Assembly (NCBI GenBank): GCA_026075535.2
Contig: AP026540.1
Location: 12,710,001 to 12,774,000, forward strand
Source of the DNA: Tricholoma matsutake
Taxonomy: Eukaryota > Basidiomycota > Agaricomycetes > Agaricales > Tricholomataceae
Length of the DNA: 64,000 nucleotides
Direction: 5' to 3'
Both the position numbers and the translations under genes were made by a program. Positions 22,926-33,589 of this stretch are shown piece by piece. Under the pieces are notes generated by a model, which saw nothing but the letters and a program-made list of their open reading frames with translations, ran no database searches and was not told the DNA's origin. Every line of letters begins with the position of its first letter. The first letter of the stretch is position 1.

Positions 22926-23955
22926 CTCTCCCCATCCCCATGTCCCCATCCTCATCACCCCATCCCCATGTCCCCATCCCCATCACCCCATCCCCATGTC
23001 CCGATCACCCCCTCCACTTCACCCCTCACCCCATCACCCCAAACCCATCAACTCCCCCTCCTCATCCCCCAGACCCACTCTCCTCCCTCCCCTCCACTGT
23101 TCCCCTCACTCTCCCCCCTCCTCCTCAACTATGACCCTGACCCCCTCCCCCCACTTACCCCACTCACTCTCCCTCCTCACTCTTCCCCCCTCCCCCCACT
23201 CCCTCTCTCCTCACCTACTCACCCTACTCACTCTCCCCCCTCCCCACTCACCCCACTTACTTTCCCTGCTTCCACCACTCACCCTCTCCCCCCTCACCCT
23301 CTCCCCTCTCCCACTCACTCTCTGCCATGTCCCCATCCCCATCACCCCATCCCCCTGTCCCCATCCCCATCACCCCATCCCCCTGTCCCCATCCCCATCA
23401 CCCCATCCCCATGTCCCCATCCCCATCACCCCATCCCCATGTCCCCATCCCCATCACCCCATCCCCATGTCCCCATCCCCATCACCCCATCCCCATGTCC
23501 CCATCCCCATCACCCCATCCCCATGTCCCCATCCCCATCACCCCATCCCCATGTCCCCATCCCCATCACCCCATCCCCATGTCCCCATCCCCATCACCCC
23601 ATCCCCATGTCCCCATCCCCATCACCCCATCCCCATGTCCCCATCCCCCCCTCCACTTCATCCCATCCCCCTCTCCCCATCACTCCAAACCCATCAACTC
23701 CCCTCCTTATCCCCCAGACCCACTCTCCTCCCTCCCCCTCACTGTTCCCCTCACTCTCCCCCCCCTCACCCACATTCACACCCATCTCCCCTCACCCTCA
23801 CCCTCCCCCCTCACTCTCACTCTTTCCCTCCCCCTCACTCCTCCCCCCCTTACTCTTCCCCTCCCCTTCATTCTTCCCCCCTTACTCTTCCCTCCCCTCC
23901 ACATCCCATCTTGCACCTCCCCCCTCACACACCCTCCCCCTCACTCACTAACCCC
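22926..23955 (+). repeat. C-rich low-complexity block with 28-bp minisatellite core
   Basis: The whole block is made of CCCCAT, CCCTC and CACTC words. From 23331 to 23647 a 28-bp unit beginning CCCCATCCCCATCACC repeats about 11 times, nearly perfectly. A shorter run of the same unit is at 22930-23000. All frames stay open across it because the words lack stop triplets, so the ORFs of up to 382 codons here (22803-23951) are composition artefacts. The complementary strand has runs of four guanines every 2-4 bases and could form G-quadruplexes. Confidence 0.85.
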
Positions 23956-24205
23956 CTCACTGGCATGCTGACATAATATAGTGAAAAGTTCCCACAAACC
24001 TGAAATTCCCATCCACCCAAAAAGATCCCACAGGCTCACAAAGCTCACACAACCCCAAATATGGTAACCACGTGACCATCCTCCTTTACTTATGGACAAG
24101 TTTAGGAATGTGCCTCCAGCACGCGTTAAGTTTTTATATATATTAATAGTATTTCATTTTAAACAATAGTATGTGTTAATATGTACATTTTCTATATACA
24201 TTAAT

Positions 24206-25650
24206 CTAATAGTACTTCATTATAAACAATATTTTTTGTTTTTGCGCTTTCACTGTCACTTGGCCATATTGCCTTGATGTTGTGCACAGACCTTGTGATA
24301 TTGCCACATAGAACTGCCCATGTGTGAACACTGGACTCCTGTGTTGGATTATATAATCTGTCACTGCTTAATCAGTGCTTAACAGACCATAGTTTGCACA
24401 CACACACACAAGTGATGTGATAGTTGTAGCAATCTGTGTCTGGTTATATGGTATCCTTGTTCTGTTGAACCCTATAAGACCTGATAGCTCAGTTGGTCAG
24501 AGCATCTGGTATATGTCCAGGAGGGCCTGGGTTCAATCCCCAGTCTGGTCATCTTTTCTGTTTAACATCCTGAAATCTAATCCCACATGCTGCACTGACT
24601 GCCCTTGGGATTTGTTGATTGACATTGAAAGCATAGTCAAACAGGAAACTGGAGTCAAGACAGTGTGAAAGGGAGTTGTCCTTCAATTGGCTGTAGTTGC
24701 ATCCATGGAATAAACACCTTCTCTCCAGCATGATCTCCAGTAATCAACCAAACCTCCAACACTCTATTGTGAATGTGAGTCAAAATGCCTCGAGAACCAT
24801 TGCAGACCCCTCCAGAAATGTTCAGGTTCCAAAGCACCACAGGGCATCTGACCTTTAGTGCCAAGTGTGCCAAAGGTAGACCTGAGCAGTTGATTGAGTT
24901 CAAGTATTCTGGTGGATACAGAAGTTCTCCATTTTCATTGTTTGCAACAGAGTCTGCACTGTGGAAAACTTGCTCCTCTCCAGGGAACCTCTGAAGAATG
25001 TAATGGTTCAACTCATCAACATTATCGTTTTTGCTTGCCAGGATGATCTGCTGTGAGAAGTATTGATCGGGATGCTGAACATGATCAGAGATGCCAGGAT
25101 AGATGGTGTCAATGAGGGAAGCCAGAGTGTTTTCAGGACATTTGAAATGATCAGGAAGCTCAATGTTGGCATGGCACCATCATCTGTGTGACCACCCTTT
25201 CCAACCTCCAGCTGTCACTTTGCAAACTCTTGCTCTTGAAGATCATCTGTGTTCAATCGCATGTTGATTTTGAGATGAAGAACTTTGATATGCTGCCAAA
25301 GAACAGAGCACTGCAAGGAAGCACCAACAATCTGATGTTGTGAACCCCTCTCAATAACAGGCAGGATCTGGTGAAAGTCACCCCCAAAAACAACAGGAAT
25401 GCCACCAAAGGGTTGATCAGATTGGAGAATGTCTTTCAGAGTGCAGTTGACAGCTTCATGGAGATGATGATGCTGCATGAGTGCATCCCAAATGATCAAA
25501 TCAGTCTCCTGCAACAGCTTTGCGTGAATTGAACCTCTGGAGATAGAGCAGGTGGATGACTCATTGATGATGAGAGGGATCTGGAGGCATGAATGAGAAG
25601 TGGAGCCACCTTTGAGCAAGAGTGCAGCAATGCCAGATCATTCACCTGCA
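24206..25650 (-). pseudogene. Helitron 2 PIF1-type helicase, truncated and interrupted
   Basis: Minus-strand blocks in order: PLIINESSTCSISRGS; the Walker B region LLQETDLIIWDALMQHHH; GGIPVVFGGDFHQILPVI; CSVLWQHIKVLHLKINMR (25619-25215); then YPPEYLNSINCSGLPLAHLAL and CNGSRGILTHIHNRVLEV (25011-24655). A degenerate YAFNVNQQIPRAVS block follows, then, after a tRNA-like insertion, VFTHGQFYVAIS near 24340 and a stop at 24206. The P-loop (Walker A) region is absent because the Rep part joins directly to the middle of the helicase near 25650. The expected DEAP of Walker B reads D-A-L, so the catalytic glutamate is missing. Frame changes occur near 25215 and 24655. Confidence 0.7.
24478..24551 (+). 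other. tRNA-like sequence (cloverleaf, anticodon position TAT), probable pseudo-tRNA or SINE head
   Basis: The 74 bases fold as a near-complete tRNA. The acceptor stem is GACCTGA with TCTGGTC (one mismatch), the D stem GCTC/GAGC, the anticodon stem TCTGG/CCAGG with the 7-base loop TATATGT, a 5-base variable loop, the T stem CTGGG/CCCAG with loop TTCAATC, and an A discriminator. The anticodon triplet would be TAT. Position 33, almost always T in functional tRNAs, is A. It lies in the opposite strand to, and interrupts, the Helitron 2 helicase gene. No T-run terminator follows directly; TTTT comes 3 bases on and may serve. Confidence 0.55.
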
Positions 25651-25818
25651 GTAGGCTGAGTGTAGTACATCCTTCTGATAGTGAATCCTCTCTGTCTGGG
25701 CTTCCACTTGTGGCCTTTATGATCCCACACAAATTTGGAGGGAAAGTCCTGATAGAGAACATCCTGTGCGAGCTCTGGATACTACTGATTGGCTTTGAAA
25801 TCGCCAGTGAGAGTGGTG

Positions 25819-26949
25819 TCATGCTCTGCAGCATGCTGGACGACCTCCTGGATAGCCGGTCTGATCCCAAGTGACATACTGCTGGCCAGGGAGGTGGACC
25901 TGAAGTCGGACAACATTGGGAGAAGCAGAGTGCATAGGTAAATGAAAGAGGTGCCAAATGCTCTCATAGGCAGAAATATAGCAAGCATCCAGATACTGCT
26001 TGACTTCATCATTGCAAGTCCCAAACTGCATTGTTATGCGATCATGGCCCTTGTACACATATTTGTAGATATACTTGACAGCTTTAATGGAGGCAATGGA
26101 CTCGACATTGATGTGACAACGGTACTTCCAGAGGATGTAGGGTGAATACATGGCAACCCAGCAATTGTTGACCTGCTTTCCCCGAACCTGATGAGTCTGT
26201 CCAGTGTCCCGATGCCTGGTGGCAGCATATGCATCCTCAGAAATGGTTGTGTGATCCCTGAATGGCTTGGGGAAACCTTTGGAGCACTGTCCATTGACCA
26301 TGCAGGGAGCTGTAGGGTTCTCTGCACCACAGGAATTATGGACCATGTACTTCTTGACCAACTCGAGCAGCTCAGGATTGTCCTCAGAAAACTCTGAGCA
26401 CATAAGGCTGTCTATCTGCTCAGGTGTGCAAAGCTTGGACTCCCCATCGAGAAAGATGATGCAGTGCATGTGAGGCAGGCCATGTTTCTGGAACTCGATG
26501 ACAAACACATAAGAGAGGGCCTTGCCAAAAATGCCGGCCTCGATGTCCTTGATCATCTGCTTCTGCTTTGCATAGAATGCACAAATGACCAAGTCTGGGC
26601 GATCAGCTGCGGTCTGACCTGGCTTGAGCTCATCCTGGATCTCTGGCCAAGCAGGGTTTGCAGTCTTGGTCAGAAAGAGATTACCACCCTTGAAGTGGTT
26701 ATTGATAGCCAATGCATCCTGAAGAAGCTGCTGCATATGACATGTGCTTCCTGCAAAAGAAGAAGGCAGAATGATCCTTTGACCAAGAGACTCTGTGTCT
26801 GCATCCACATTTGCGGCTACAGCATTTGCCAAGCCAATATAGACTTCACTGTGAATGGTGTCCTGATTCATCATGATGAAGCGCAAGCGATCCTGCTCTG
26901 AAGTTGCCCACCCATCACAAATGAACTCCTGAAAGAGCTTTCCACTCAA
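25819..26949 (-). pseudogene. Helitron 2 Rep (HUH nuclease) domain
   Basis: A 376-codon frame on the minus strand carries the Helitron Rep domain. It has LFQEFICDGWATSEQDRL at the N-terminus and FKGGNLFLTKTANPAWPEI. The metal-binding HUH-type motif HGLPHMHCIIFL is at about residues 153-164. A Cys-rich stretch follows (PCMVNGQCSKGFPKPF). The tyrosine motif YIYKYVYKG is at about residues 290-298, with two tyrosines in the usual Y-x3-Y spacing. HUH relaxase-like proteins of this type nick and join single DNA strands during rolling-circle transposition. The catalytic motifs appear intact, but the frame breaks upstream near 26980 and downstream after QTGYPG, so no full protein is made. Confidence 0.82.
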
Positions 26950-27052
26950 GAAGATGTGCTGAGGCTCAATGGCAGGTGGTCAAGGATGGAGATGATAGCA
27001 GTAGAAATCTGATTTGGAAACATATCTGTGTTTCTGTAGACCATTAGCACCA

Positions 27053-29000
27053 TCATCTTGATTGACACCATTGACAGCTGCATATTTGATCTGAGGATGC
27101 CATTGGAGCTGGCCAGTAGGAAAAGTGAAGTGCAGGATAGAGTGGATGCACATTGGTGATACGCTGAAGTGGGGGGCCATGCCTGTGGTAGAGAACAATA
27201 TCGTGCATGCTCTCTGGCTGATCACCATCTCCTGGAAGAATAACTGCAATCTCATTGTTGGTAGCATCAGGAAGATTGTAGGGGTGATGGTCACAGGTCT
27301 GATTGAAGCGCAAAGCTATCTTGCACTGCTGGTCTGGAGGAAGGTTCCTGGTGAGCTCATGGGCCTGCCTGTACATCTGAACTGCTGGATGGCAGCGGTA
27401 AAGCATGTCCTGGAGGGTGACCAAAGTGTGGTGATTGAGCAGGGTATTCCAAGCATTGGCCATCCAAAAGTTGACAGCATCAGCCAGATCATAAATGTAT
27501 AGCTGAGCATATACAGGAGGTTGACCATCAGGTGGAAGCAGAGAACTGGCTTTGTGAGAGAGCTCCCCATGCAACTTGAAGACATAAGGACCTACACCAT
27601 TGTTGACAGCCTCTTCACCCGCATTGACAGACTCATCCACTTTGTGACCAATAGAAGTCATGGCAAGAGCATTGTTGTAAGTGCGAATGTGGTCACGAAA
27701 TGATTTGCCGATGTGGTCTTGAGCAGTAAGCAAGTGAAGAAGTTCAGGGGGAACAGGATGGAGAGGGGGCAAGACAATCTTTCCACTCAGACAGCACATG
27801 CCAAACCTGGGATTTGCATTGGAAGATGCAGTCAAACGCTCAGACATCCAGTGCAAGGCATGGCAGTTAGGACATTGAACATCCATTCTTCCCATATGAT
27901 GAACTAGCCAGTCAGCACTAAAAATCTGATGTGCAGGAGGCAACACCATCTGAGGTGGAGGCAATGGTTGCATTATAATCCCTTAAGGACTGGGAGCAGC
28001 AGGGGGTGGAACAAACTAAATAAAATAAGTGTTATTAGAAATCTCAAATTAAAGGTATTACAGCTATACTTACATCAGGAGAATCAGGAATGTGATGTGG
28101 AACATTCATCACAGGAACTGGAGGAGCAGGAACTGGAGGAGCAAAGACAGGAGGAAGAGCAGGCTACAAACAACAGGTTAGTTATGGACATCATGCATAG
28201 CAATATTAGATTCCACATACAGGCAGAGGAGCAGGAATAAGAGGAGAAAAAACAGGAGCAGCAGCATCAACAACAGGAACAGGAGGAGCAGGAATGACAG
28301 GAGCAGGAATGGGAGGAGCAAACACAGGAGGAGCCCAAAGCAAAGGAAGAGCAGGCTACAAACAATATATTAGTTATTACCATCATTGATAGTTATATTG
28401 GAATCAGCATACAGGTAGTGCAACCACAGGAATGAGAGGAGCAGGAATGGGAGGAGCAGCCACTGGAGGATCAAAAGCAGGAGGAGGAGCAGCATCAACC
28501 ACAGGAATGGGAGGAGCAGGAATGGGAGGAGCAGCCACTAGAGGATCAAAAACAGGAGCAGCAGCAGCATCAACCCCAGGAATGAAAGGCACAGCTACTG
28601 GAAGATCAAAAACAGGAGGAGCAGCAGCATCAACCACAGGAATGGGAGGAGCAGGAATAGGAGGAGCAGCCACTGGAGGATCAAAAACAGGAGGAGGAGC
28701 AAGCGGAGGAAGTGGGACCATTGGAAGACCTCTGCCCCTACCTCTTCCTCTTCCTCTGCCTCTTCCTCTACCTCTACCTGGCTGTAGAAGAGGAGGAAGT
28801 GCAGCTAGCTGCTGTGCCAAATGAGGAGGAAGATGCTGATACTGAGGAGGAGGTGCAGGAGCAGCAAAAGGATCATCATTGTTATGAATTTGGATCCCAT
28901 TAGGCAGTGGCAGTGCAGGTTGGGCAATGCGCATCATACGAACATGATGTGGAGTCCGATGGTGAGTGGGACTCTCCAGAGTCCTTTGGCCCCTCTCCAT
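27053..29000 (-). pseudogene. Helitron 2 N-terminal exons: Pro-rich repeats and conserved Cys/His block
   Basis: Exons on the minus strand are 29000-28413, 28355-28221, 28163-28074 and from 28015. Introns are 57-58 nt (GTATG or GTAAG to TTGTAG or TTTAG). Exons 2 and 3 are multiples of three and in phase 0. The product begins MERGQRTLESPTHHR, has a GRGRGR tract, then reiterated PPVFDPPVAAPPIPAPPIPV units. An in-frame TAA in exon 4 comes just before the conserved region HHMGRMDVQCPNCHALHWM, FGMCCLSGKIVLPPLHP, VGPYVFKLHGELSHKA and PVYAQLYIYDLADAV. The frame shifts at about 27100 and continues to 26980 in another frame (LQKHRYVSKSDFYCYHLHP). Exon units repeat in tandem, suggesting growth by exon duplication. 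Confidence 0.72.
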
Positions 29001-29644
29001 TTGCTGTGCTGCAGCTTGGACATGTGTTGGGCAGAGATGGATCCCTGGAAAATGTCAGAAGTGAGACAAAAAAAGTCACATATATGTACATACATGATAG
29101 CACAGAGCAGAATCAACAGCCAAAGAAAGGGGGACCACTTTTACAGCAGCAGAGATGGGAGATCCTTGCAAGAAGCAGTGAAATCGGTGCTAACAGTGGC
29201 AGTTGAAAGTGGAGTGACTTCCAAAAATGCAAGGGGAGGCAACTGCAAAGCTGCCAGCCCAATCTCCCTGCACACTGTGCCCTGAGAGAGGTCCAAAAAG
29301 CAACTGGCAGGCACTCCTTTTGTTGAAAAAAGAGAAGCTAGGGAGGTAGGACTTCACAGAGCTTCACCTTGAACTACTGATTCCCCAAGAATGCAACACC
29401 ACCCCCACTGGAAACGAGCCCAAGAAAAGAGCCTAACAGATACAGACTATAGCAAAGAGTGTGTAAGTTTGAAATAGATAGGCAGGTGATGAGCTGGCAT
29501 TTTGCCACAAAGATGCTGACATAATATAGTGAAAAGTTCCCACAAACCCAAAATTCCCATCCACCCAAAAAGATCCCATGGGCTCGCAAAGCTCACACAA
29601 CCCCAAATATAGTAACCACGTGACCATCCTCCCTTTATTATGGA

Positions 29645-30507
29645 TACTAACAATGTTGCCCATGGTTCCAAGTTTAAATCTGTCATCATCCACATCTTAA
29701 TCTGTTGTTGTCCCAAGTTCTTGGACCTCAGCTTCCTCAATTGCAAAGACAGATTGTGTTTTTGATTGAAACAAGGTAAGTGAACTAAAGTTTCAAATGC
29801 AACTGACTTTTTTTTACTTTTGTATTCAACAGATCCAAAACCATATTTTATTTGTTCTCTGGACACATCATTCAACAACTGTCTAACAACTGTCAACCAG
29901 TGCCTGGTACTCTGATTGTTATTTTCCTTACTGTACATTGTCTACATTGTCAACAAGTTTGACTACTGTCCATATGCCCATTCCTCAAGATCTTACTTGC
30001 CAGCACATTTTGGACTTTCTTTTTTAATTTTGCATGTGTCTGGGTTTGCAGGTGGTAAATACCTATTCATCCTATTACAAGATTTTATTTCATTTTTTCT
30101 CATGTATTGACTTTTTTAGATATTACTGCTGGTGACAGTTTGGTTGTATTGTTGGATGATGGGCAGTACATCATCACCAGTCCAAATTGCCATGTAATTT
30201 ACCAACCACCATTGGGCGCAGACTGAAAAATTTTCTTGAGATCAAACCTTTGATATGGTGACAACAACCCAGTGCAATGGCCTCAACCTTACCTTCCACA
30301 ATTTTGGCATCTTGCATGCATTCCACAAGGATGTTGGATCCCAAAAATATAATGTGGTGGCTACCAGACTGGACAAATTTTTTTGTTAAAGATGGAGTAT
30401 TACACAGGGTTGGAAGACTTTGTGGTGTTCACTTTTTAGAAATTTGAAATGCAGTTTCAGTTCTTCTGACCTGTTCAGACCAAGCTGTTTTTTGCAAGAA
30501 ACCAATC
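29645..30507. other. Eroded sequence without a recognised gene
   Basis: A possible intron (GTAAGTGAAC near 29774 to TTCAACAG near 29832, plus strand) suggests relics of exons. No protein family is recognised. The sequence is CpG-poor and AT-rich. Confidence 0.35.
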
Positions 30508-31023
30508 ATGAGGACATTGGCAAAGCTTTTATGGTTGTTTTTGCACCAGCTACAGTTTATATTGGCTTCATATTCTTCAATGCATCAAACTGTTTGTGAG
30601 TTGCAATGTGTGTTCCTTGACCTCAGAGGGTTCCTTGACTTTGAGGAGAACTATTGTCATGAGACCAATGCCTCAAAAACCAATTGTGCTCTCATGGGTG
30701 TGTTTACAATGGACTTAACAGTGGCTCAGGACTTATTCAAAGCAGGAGTTCCAGTTTGGCTCATCTGACCACTCTCCAAACTGCCTTCAATTCATGTATG
30801 AAAACTTGTGCCCTTGACAAGACCTGAAGACATGAGCATTCCTTTAGATGCTTCTGTTTACCCCTCATACTCGACCATTTTTCATGGATGTGGAGATTGC
30901 CAAGAAAAACACACAGCAATCAGCAATGATGCTACAAGTTGTTTGAGGTATCCAAATCCTTTTGGTACAACTCACCCTTTACCCATTGTAAATGCTCCAC
31001 CAGTGGTTCCTTCAACAAAATGA
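30508..31023 (+). pseudogene. Relic of an uncharacterised mushroom protein family (family Y)
   Basis: Plus-strand frames give CVFLDLRGFLDFEENY, GVFTMDLTVAQDLFKAGVPV and, after two stops, LVPLTRPEDMSIPLDASVYP and YSTIFHGCGDCQEKHTAI. I recall this order from a large family of uncharacterised proteins in Agaricomycetes, with a core resembling VAQ-LF-AG-PVWL followed by L-RPEDM. Stops after VWLI and IHV and the missing N-terminal part show it is not functional. The Harbinger transposase relic on the opposite strand starts about 60 bp downstream. Confidence 0.45.
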
Positions 31024-31079
31024 GAAGCTCAATCAAAAAAGTATTCTCCTTGTGAGTACCAGCTAAACAAAAAAAATTG

Positions 31080-31970
31080 GATTGGCATTTCTTATTGTTT
31101 CAGATAATTGAGTGCTCAGCAGTCTGCTGGTTAGACAACAGTTGGTGATTGTACCAAAAAAACTGCTCCTGCTTCTGGGAGAGGTTTGCCTGCCTTCATA
31201 GGAGCTTGTATCTTGCCTGTGATGGAAGCACTACCACATGGGAAGCCAGTGTCCAAGACAAGGAGGAATCTATCAGGAACATTGTGAAGGAGTTGGTTGA
31301 AGATGGGATGGGCAACATGGGAATCATGCCAGCTGCCAGATGCTTTTAGCACTGCTGCAATAATCACTCCTTAGCATTACTAATCAATCTTAGGGTTCAT
31401 AGACTAAAAGTGTTTGCTCACCTCAAGGCAAGAATACAAGCACATTGTTGATGGTATGTGTACTTTGCCTTCCATTATATGTTGTGTTTTTGACCTCAGG
31501 ATCATCAGCCTCCTGTGCAGCCAATACCAAACCATCTATTGATCCAAATGCACCATATAACAGTGGATGCCTCTCACAAATCAGCTTAGACTCCACAGCA
31601 AACTCCTGCAGGGATAGTGGAAGTCTTATTCACCCTCTTCCATGGCCCTGATAGTTTCTGGTAGAATTTTCTTCACAAATTTGAGATAATGTGTTACAGT
31701 CGATGGGGTGAGGGCAAACATTTGCTGTAAACTGACTTCAAGCATTGCTGAGCCCAGATAATGAAAACGAGACCAAGTCCTCCTGCTGCATCAAGAGATC
31801 TGCTTCCAAGTTGAGGCTCGCCTACTGAGGTAACATCATGTCGAGGAATAGTTAACACTTCCCATTGATCTGTGAGCCATCCTGGTCCTTCAAGAATGTG
31901 CTGGAATGTCATGACATCAAAGCCCATTGTGGTTATGAATGCATGGTCACTTTGACTACTCCACAATGCC
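31080..31970 (-). pseudogene. PIF/Harbinger-type (DDE_Tnp_4) transposase relic
   Basis: On the minus strand the frame from 31966 contains FQHILEGPGWLTDQWEV, TIPRHDV and SRSLDAAGGLGLVFI, the N-terminal region of fungal Harbinger/ISL2EU transposases. Then come VTHYLKFVKKILPETIRAM (near 31690), the catalytic-region blocks ERHPLL-GAFGSIDGL (near 31580) and, after an intron-like gap of about 80 bp (31365-31440), ASGSWHDSHVAHPIF and LLVLDTGFPCGSASITGKIQ (31367-31131), ending near QTAEHS. The SIDGL and DTGFP blocks carry the first two catalytic aspartates. Stops and frame changes occur between all blocks. No terminal repeats were identified. Confidence 0.7.
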
Positions 31971-32178
31971 TGCCAGGCTGTACCAATACAAGGATTTGGA
32001 AGGAGTTCCTGACGACGAAGGTAGAGTTGATTGGCATTGCGGCAATGGACCCAAGTAGCATGAGCCTCAGTAACACCAAATATAATTATAAAAAAGCAAT
32101 GGGTAAGTTGTCTTCTCTGAGGACATTCAGATGGTTGAGGCTCTCCATGAATAATGATGCAGTGGACATTCCATCGAT

Positions 32179-33389
32179 GTTGATAGGTTGTCTCCTCGGC
32201 TCAAAGGCTGATTCACCATTTCGACCACATTCTAATCACATCAGATAACTCACACGAGGTCCCAGAAGCAGTGCGACCACTCCCAACCAAGTCTACCAAA
32301 TGCGATATCGTATCGACTGCATCAAAACATCACCAGCGATGTCAATAGTACTTAGAAACCACATCACACAACTTTAGGACTACCTCGAAAGCCCCTAAGA
32401 TCCCTCTGAATGAACATTGAACATCCTTGATCAACCTCAAGCAACCGTGAATGTGATTGAACATCGTCGAGCATCGTCGAGCATCATCAAGCATTATCGA
32501 TCGATATCAAGAGACTACGAGCGACATTGGGTGCCACATTTGCTATCTAGATGGTGGAATACCATGTGCCAGGAAGGATTCCAACTCGTGCCCAAACCTG
32601 CTGATAGTAGGTCAGCCTCATTCCAAGTCCCTATCACGCACAGAACCCACTGGACGAATTATTGTGAGACTTAGCACGATTTATACACAAAGGACAGTCC
32701 CCTTTTAGTTCTATACCCTTTATTACTCTTTCATCATATGATATATATCTTTCTTGTTCAGATTCTAGTCTCCTTTTTGGCCTTGTGCCTTAACTCATAT
32801 TTTTTGCCTCATGTTCTACACATGTTTCTCATTCCATTTTAGGAAGTTTCTTTTAAAACATATAAAACTCTGTAGTATCTACTGGGAAATACAAGAAATT
32901 GTCTTCACCTATCATCTCGTATACAGTTCTAAGCATCTGATCAATCTTCTAAAACAATCTAAGTCTCCACAAGTTTTCTCAATCAACAAGAAACCTCTGT
33001 GATCATTGTCGTCCTCGATCTTCCTATGATCCTCTGATCATTATCACTAGCAACCATTTCAACACTTCATAGCCATTTGCTATACCCTTCATATACCATC
33101 GACCTATTAAAAGGTCCTTGGAATTCACACGTCGACCATCAACAATAGAACTCATTTGCCGTTGATCTCATCAATCATCCTCGATATCAATTGATACCCG
33201 ATCAGACTGTGCCAAACACCTTTGTCTCCTATAGCACTACCTTCACGACTAGTACCAACTAGCTATCTTCCCATATGTTTGACCACAAACATTCAGAACG
33301 ACTTGCACCCTTCCTCTGACTCGTCGCAAACATCATTGATTGCCTCATCGGCTGTTTCAGTGGTTTTCCCAGGTTGAGTATCATCAACA
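32179..33389 (+). repeat. Solo LTR, family A (1.2 kb)
   Basis: The segment starts TGTTGAT and ends ATCAACA, short inverted ends typical of LTRs. It contains GGACAGTCC (about 32691) and a promoter-like AT-rich region, and it matches the inverted copy at 13948-14885 over about 930 bp. No internal retrotransposon sequence flanks it on either side, so it is a solo LTR. A 5-bp target duplication is not evident. It is richer in CpG than its surroundings. Confidence 0.7.
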
Positions 33390-33589
33390 TACTGGCTGGA
33401 TCTCACTTGGATCTTACAGAAATTTAGTAATATCTGTGCAGAAATGGTTTACAGGCTAGAAAAATCTAGAAAATATGATATCAAATTATTTTGAACTCCG
33501 TTGTTCATCTCTCATATTCTTTAAATTTCTCTAGATCCTTATGGAAAGTCACCCAGTAAGCTTATAGAAGGACAAATATTTGCCACAGA

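Larger units (their letters stand above)
22347..24096 (-). mobile_element. Non-autonomous Helitron carrying a C-rich minisatellite (1.75 kb)
   Basis: On the minus strand it starts TCCATAAGTAAAGGAGG at 24096 and shares about 150 bp of 5' leader with Helitron 2. It ends at 22347 with a short hairpin (GTGCC-AGA-GGCAC) followed by ATTC and CTAA, the CTRR-type 3' end expected of Helitrons. No Rep or helicase sequence is inside. The interior is a cytosine-rich block on the plus strand (22926-23955) plus about 500 bp of AT-rich DNA. Five bases (ACTTG) separate its ends from the neighbouring Helitrons on both sides. Confidence 0.65.
24102..29644 (-). mobile_element. Helitron 2 (5.5 kb), Rep/PIF1-type, degraded
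   Basis: The 5' end TCCATAATAAAGGG is at 29644, preceded by an A as expected for A|T insertion. The 3' end CTAA is at 24102, behind a GTGC/GCAC hairpin. Inside, on the minus strand, are a Pro-rich N-terminal region, the conserved Cys/His block, a Rep (HUH) domain and a truncated PIF1-type helicase. A tRNA-like sequence interrupts the helicase end. A deletion between Rep and helicase plus several frameshifts make it inactive. It shares strongly similar 5' sequence with Helitron 1, and its 3' end is 5 bp from the next Helitron. Confidence 0.75.

Noticed and set aside
22803..23976. Long overlapping ORFs (up to 382 codons) of His/Pro/Ser-rich protein
   Set aside because: They lie in a C-rich minisatellite whose words contain no stop triplets in any forward frame, so openness is a composition effect. 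There is no start context, splice structure or conserved domain.
24394..24412. (CA)n microsatellite as a notable signal
   Set aside because: Only about eight units; common background.
24478..24551. Calling this a functional tRNA-Ile gene
   Set aside because: The fold is good, but the base at position 33 is A instead of T and the acceptor stem has a mismatch. It sits in a dead Helitron. Kept as a tRNA-like feature only.
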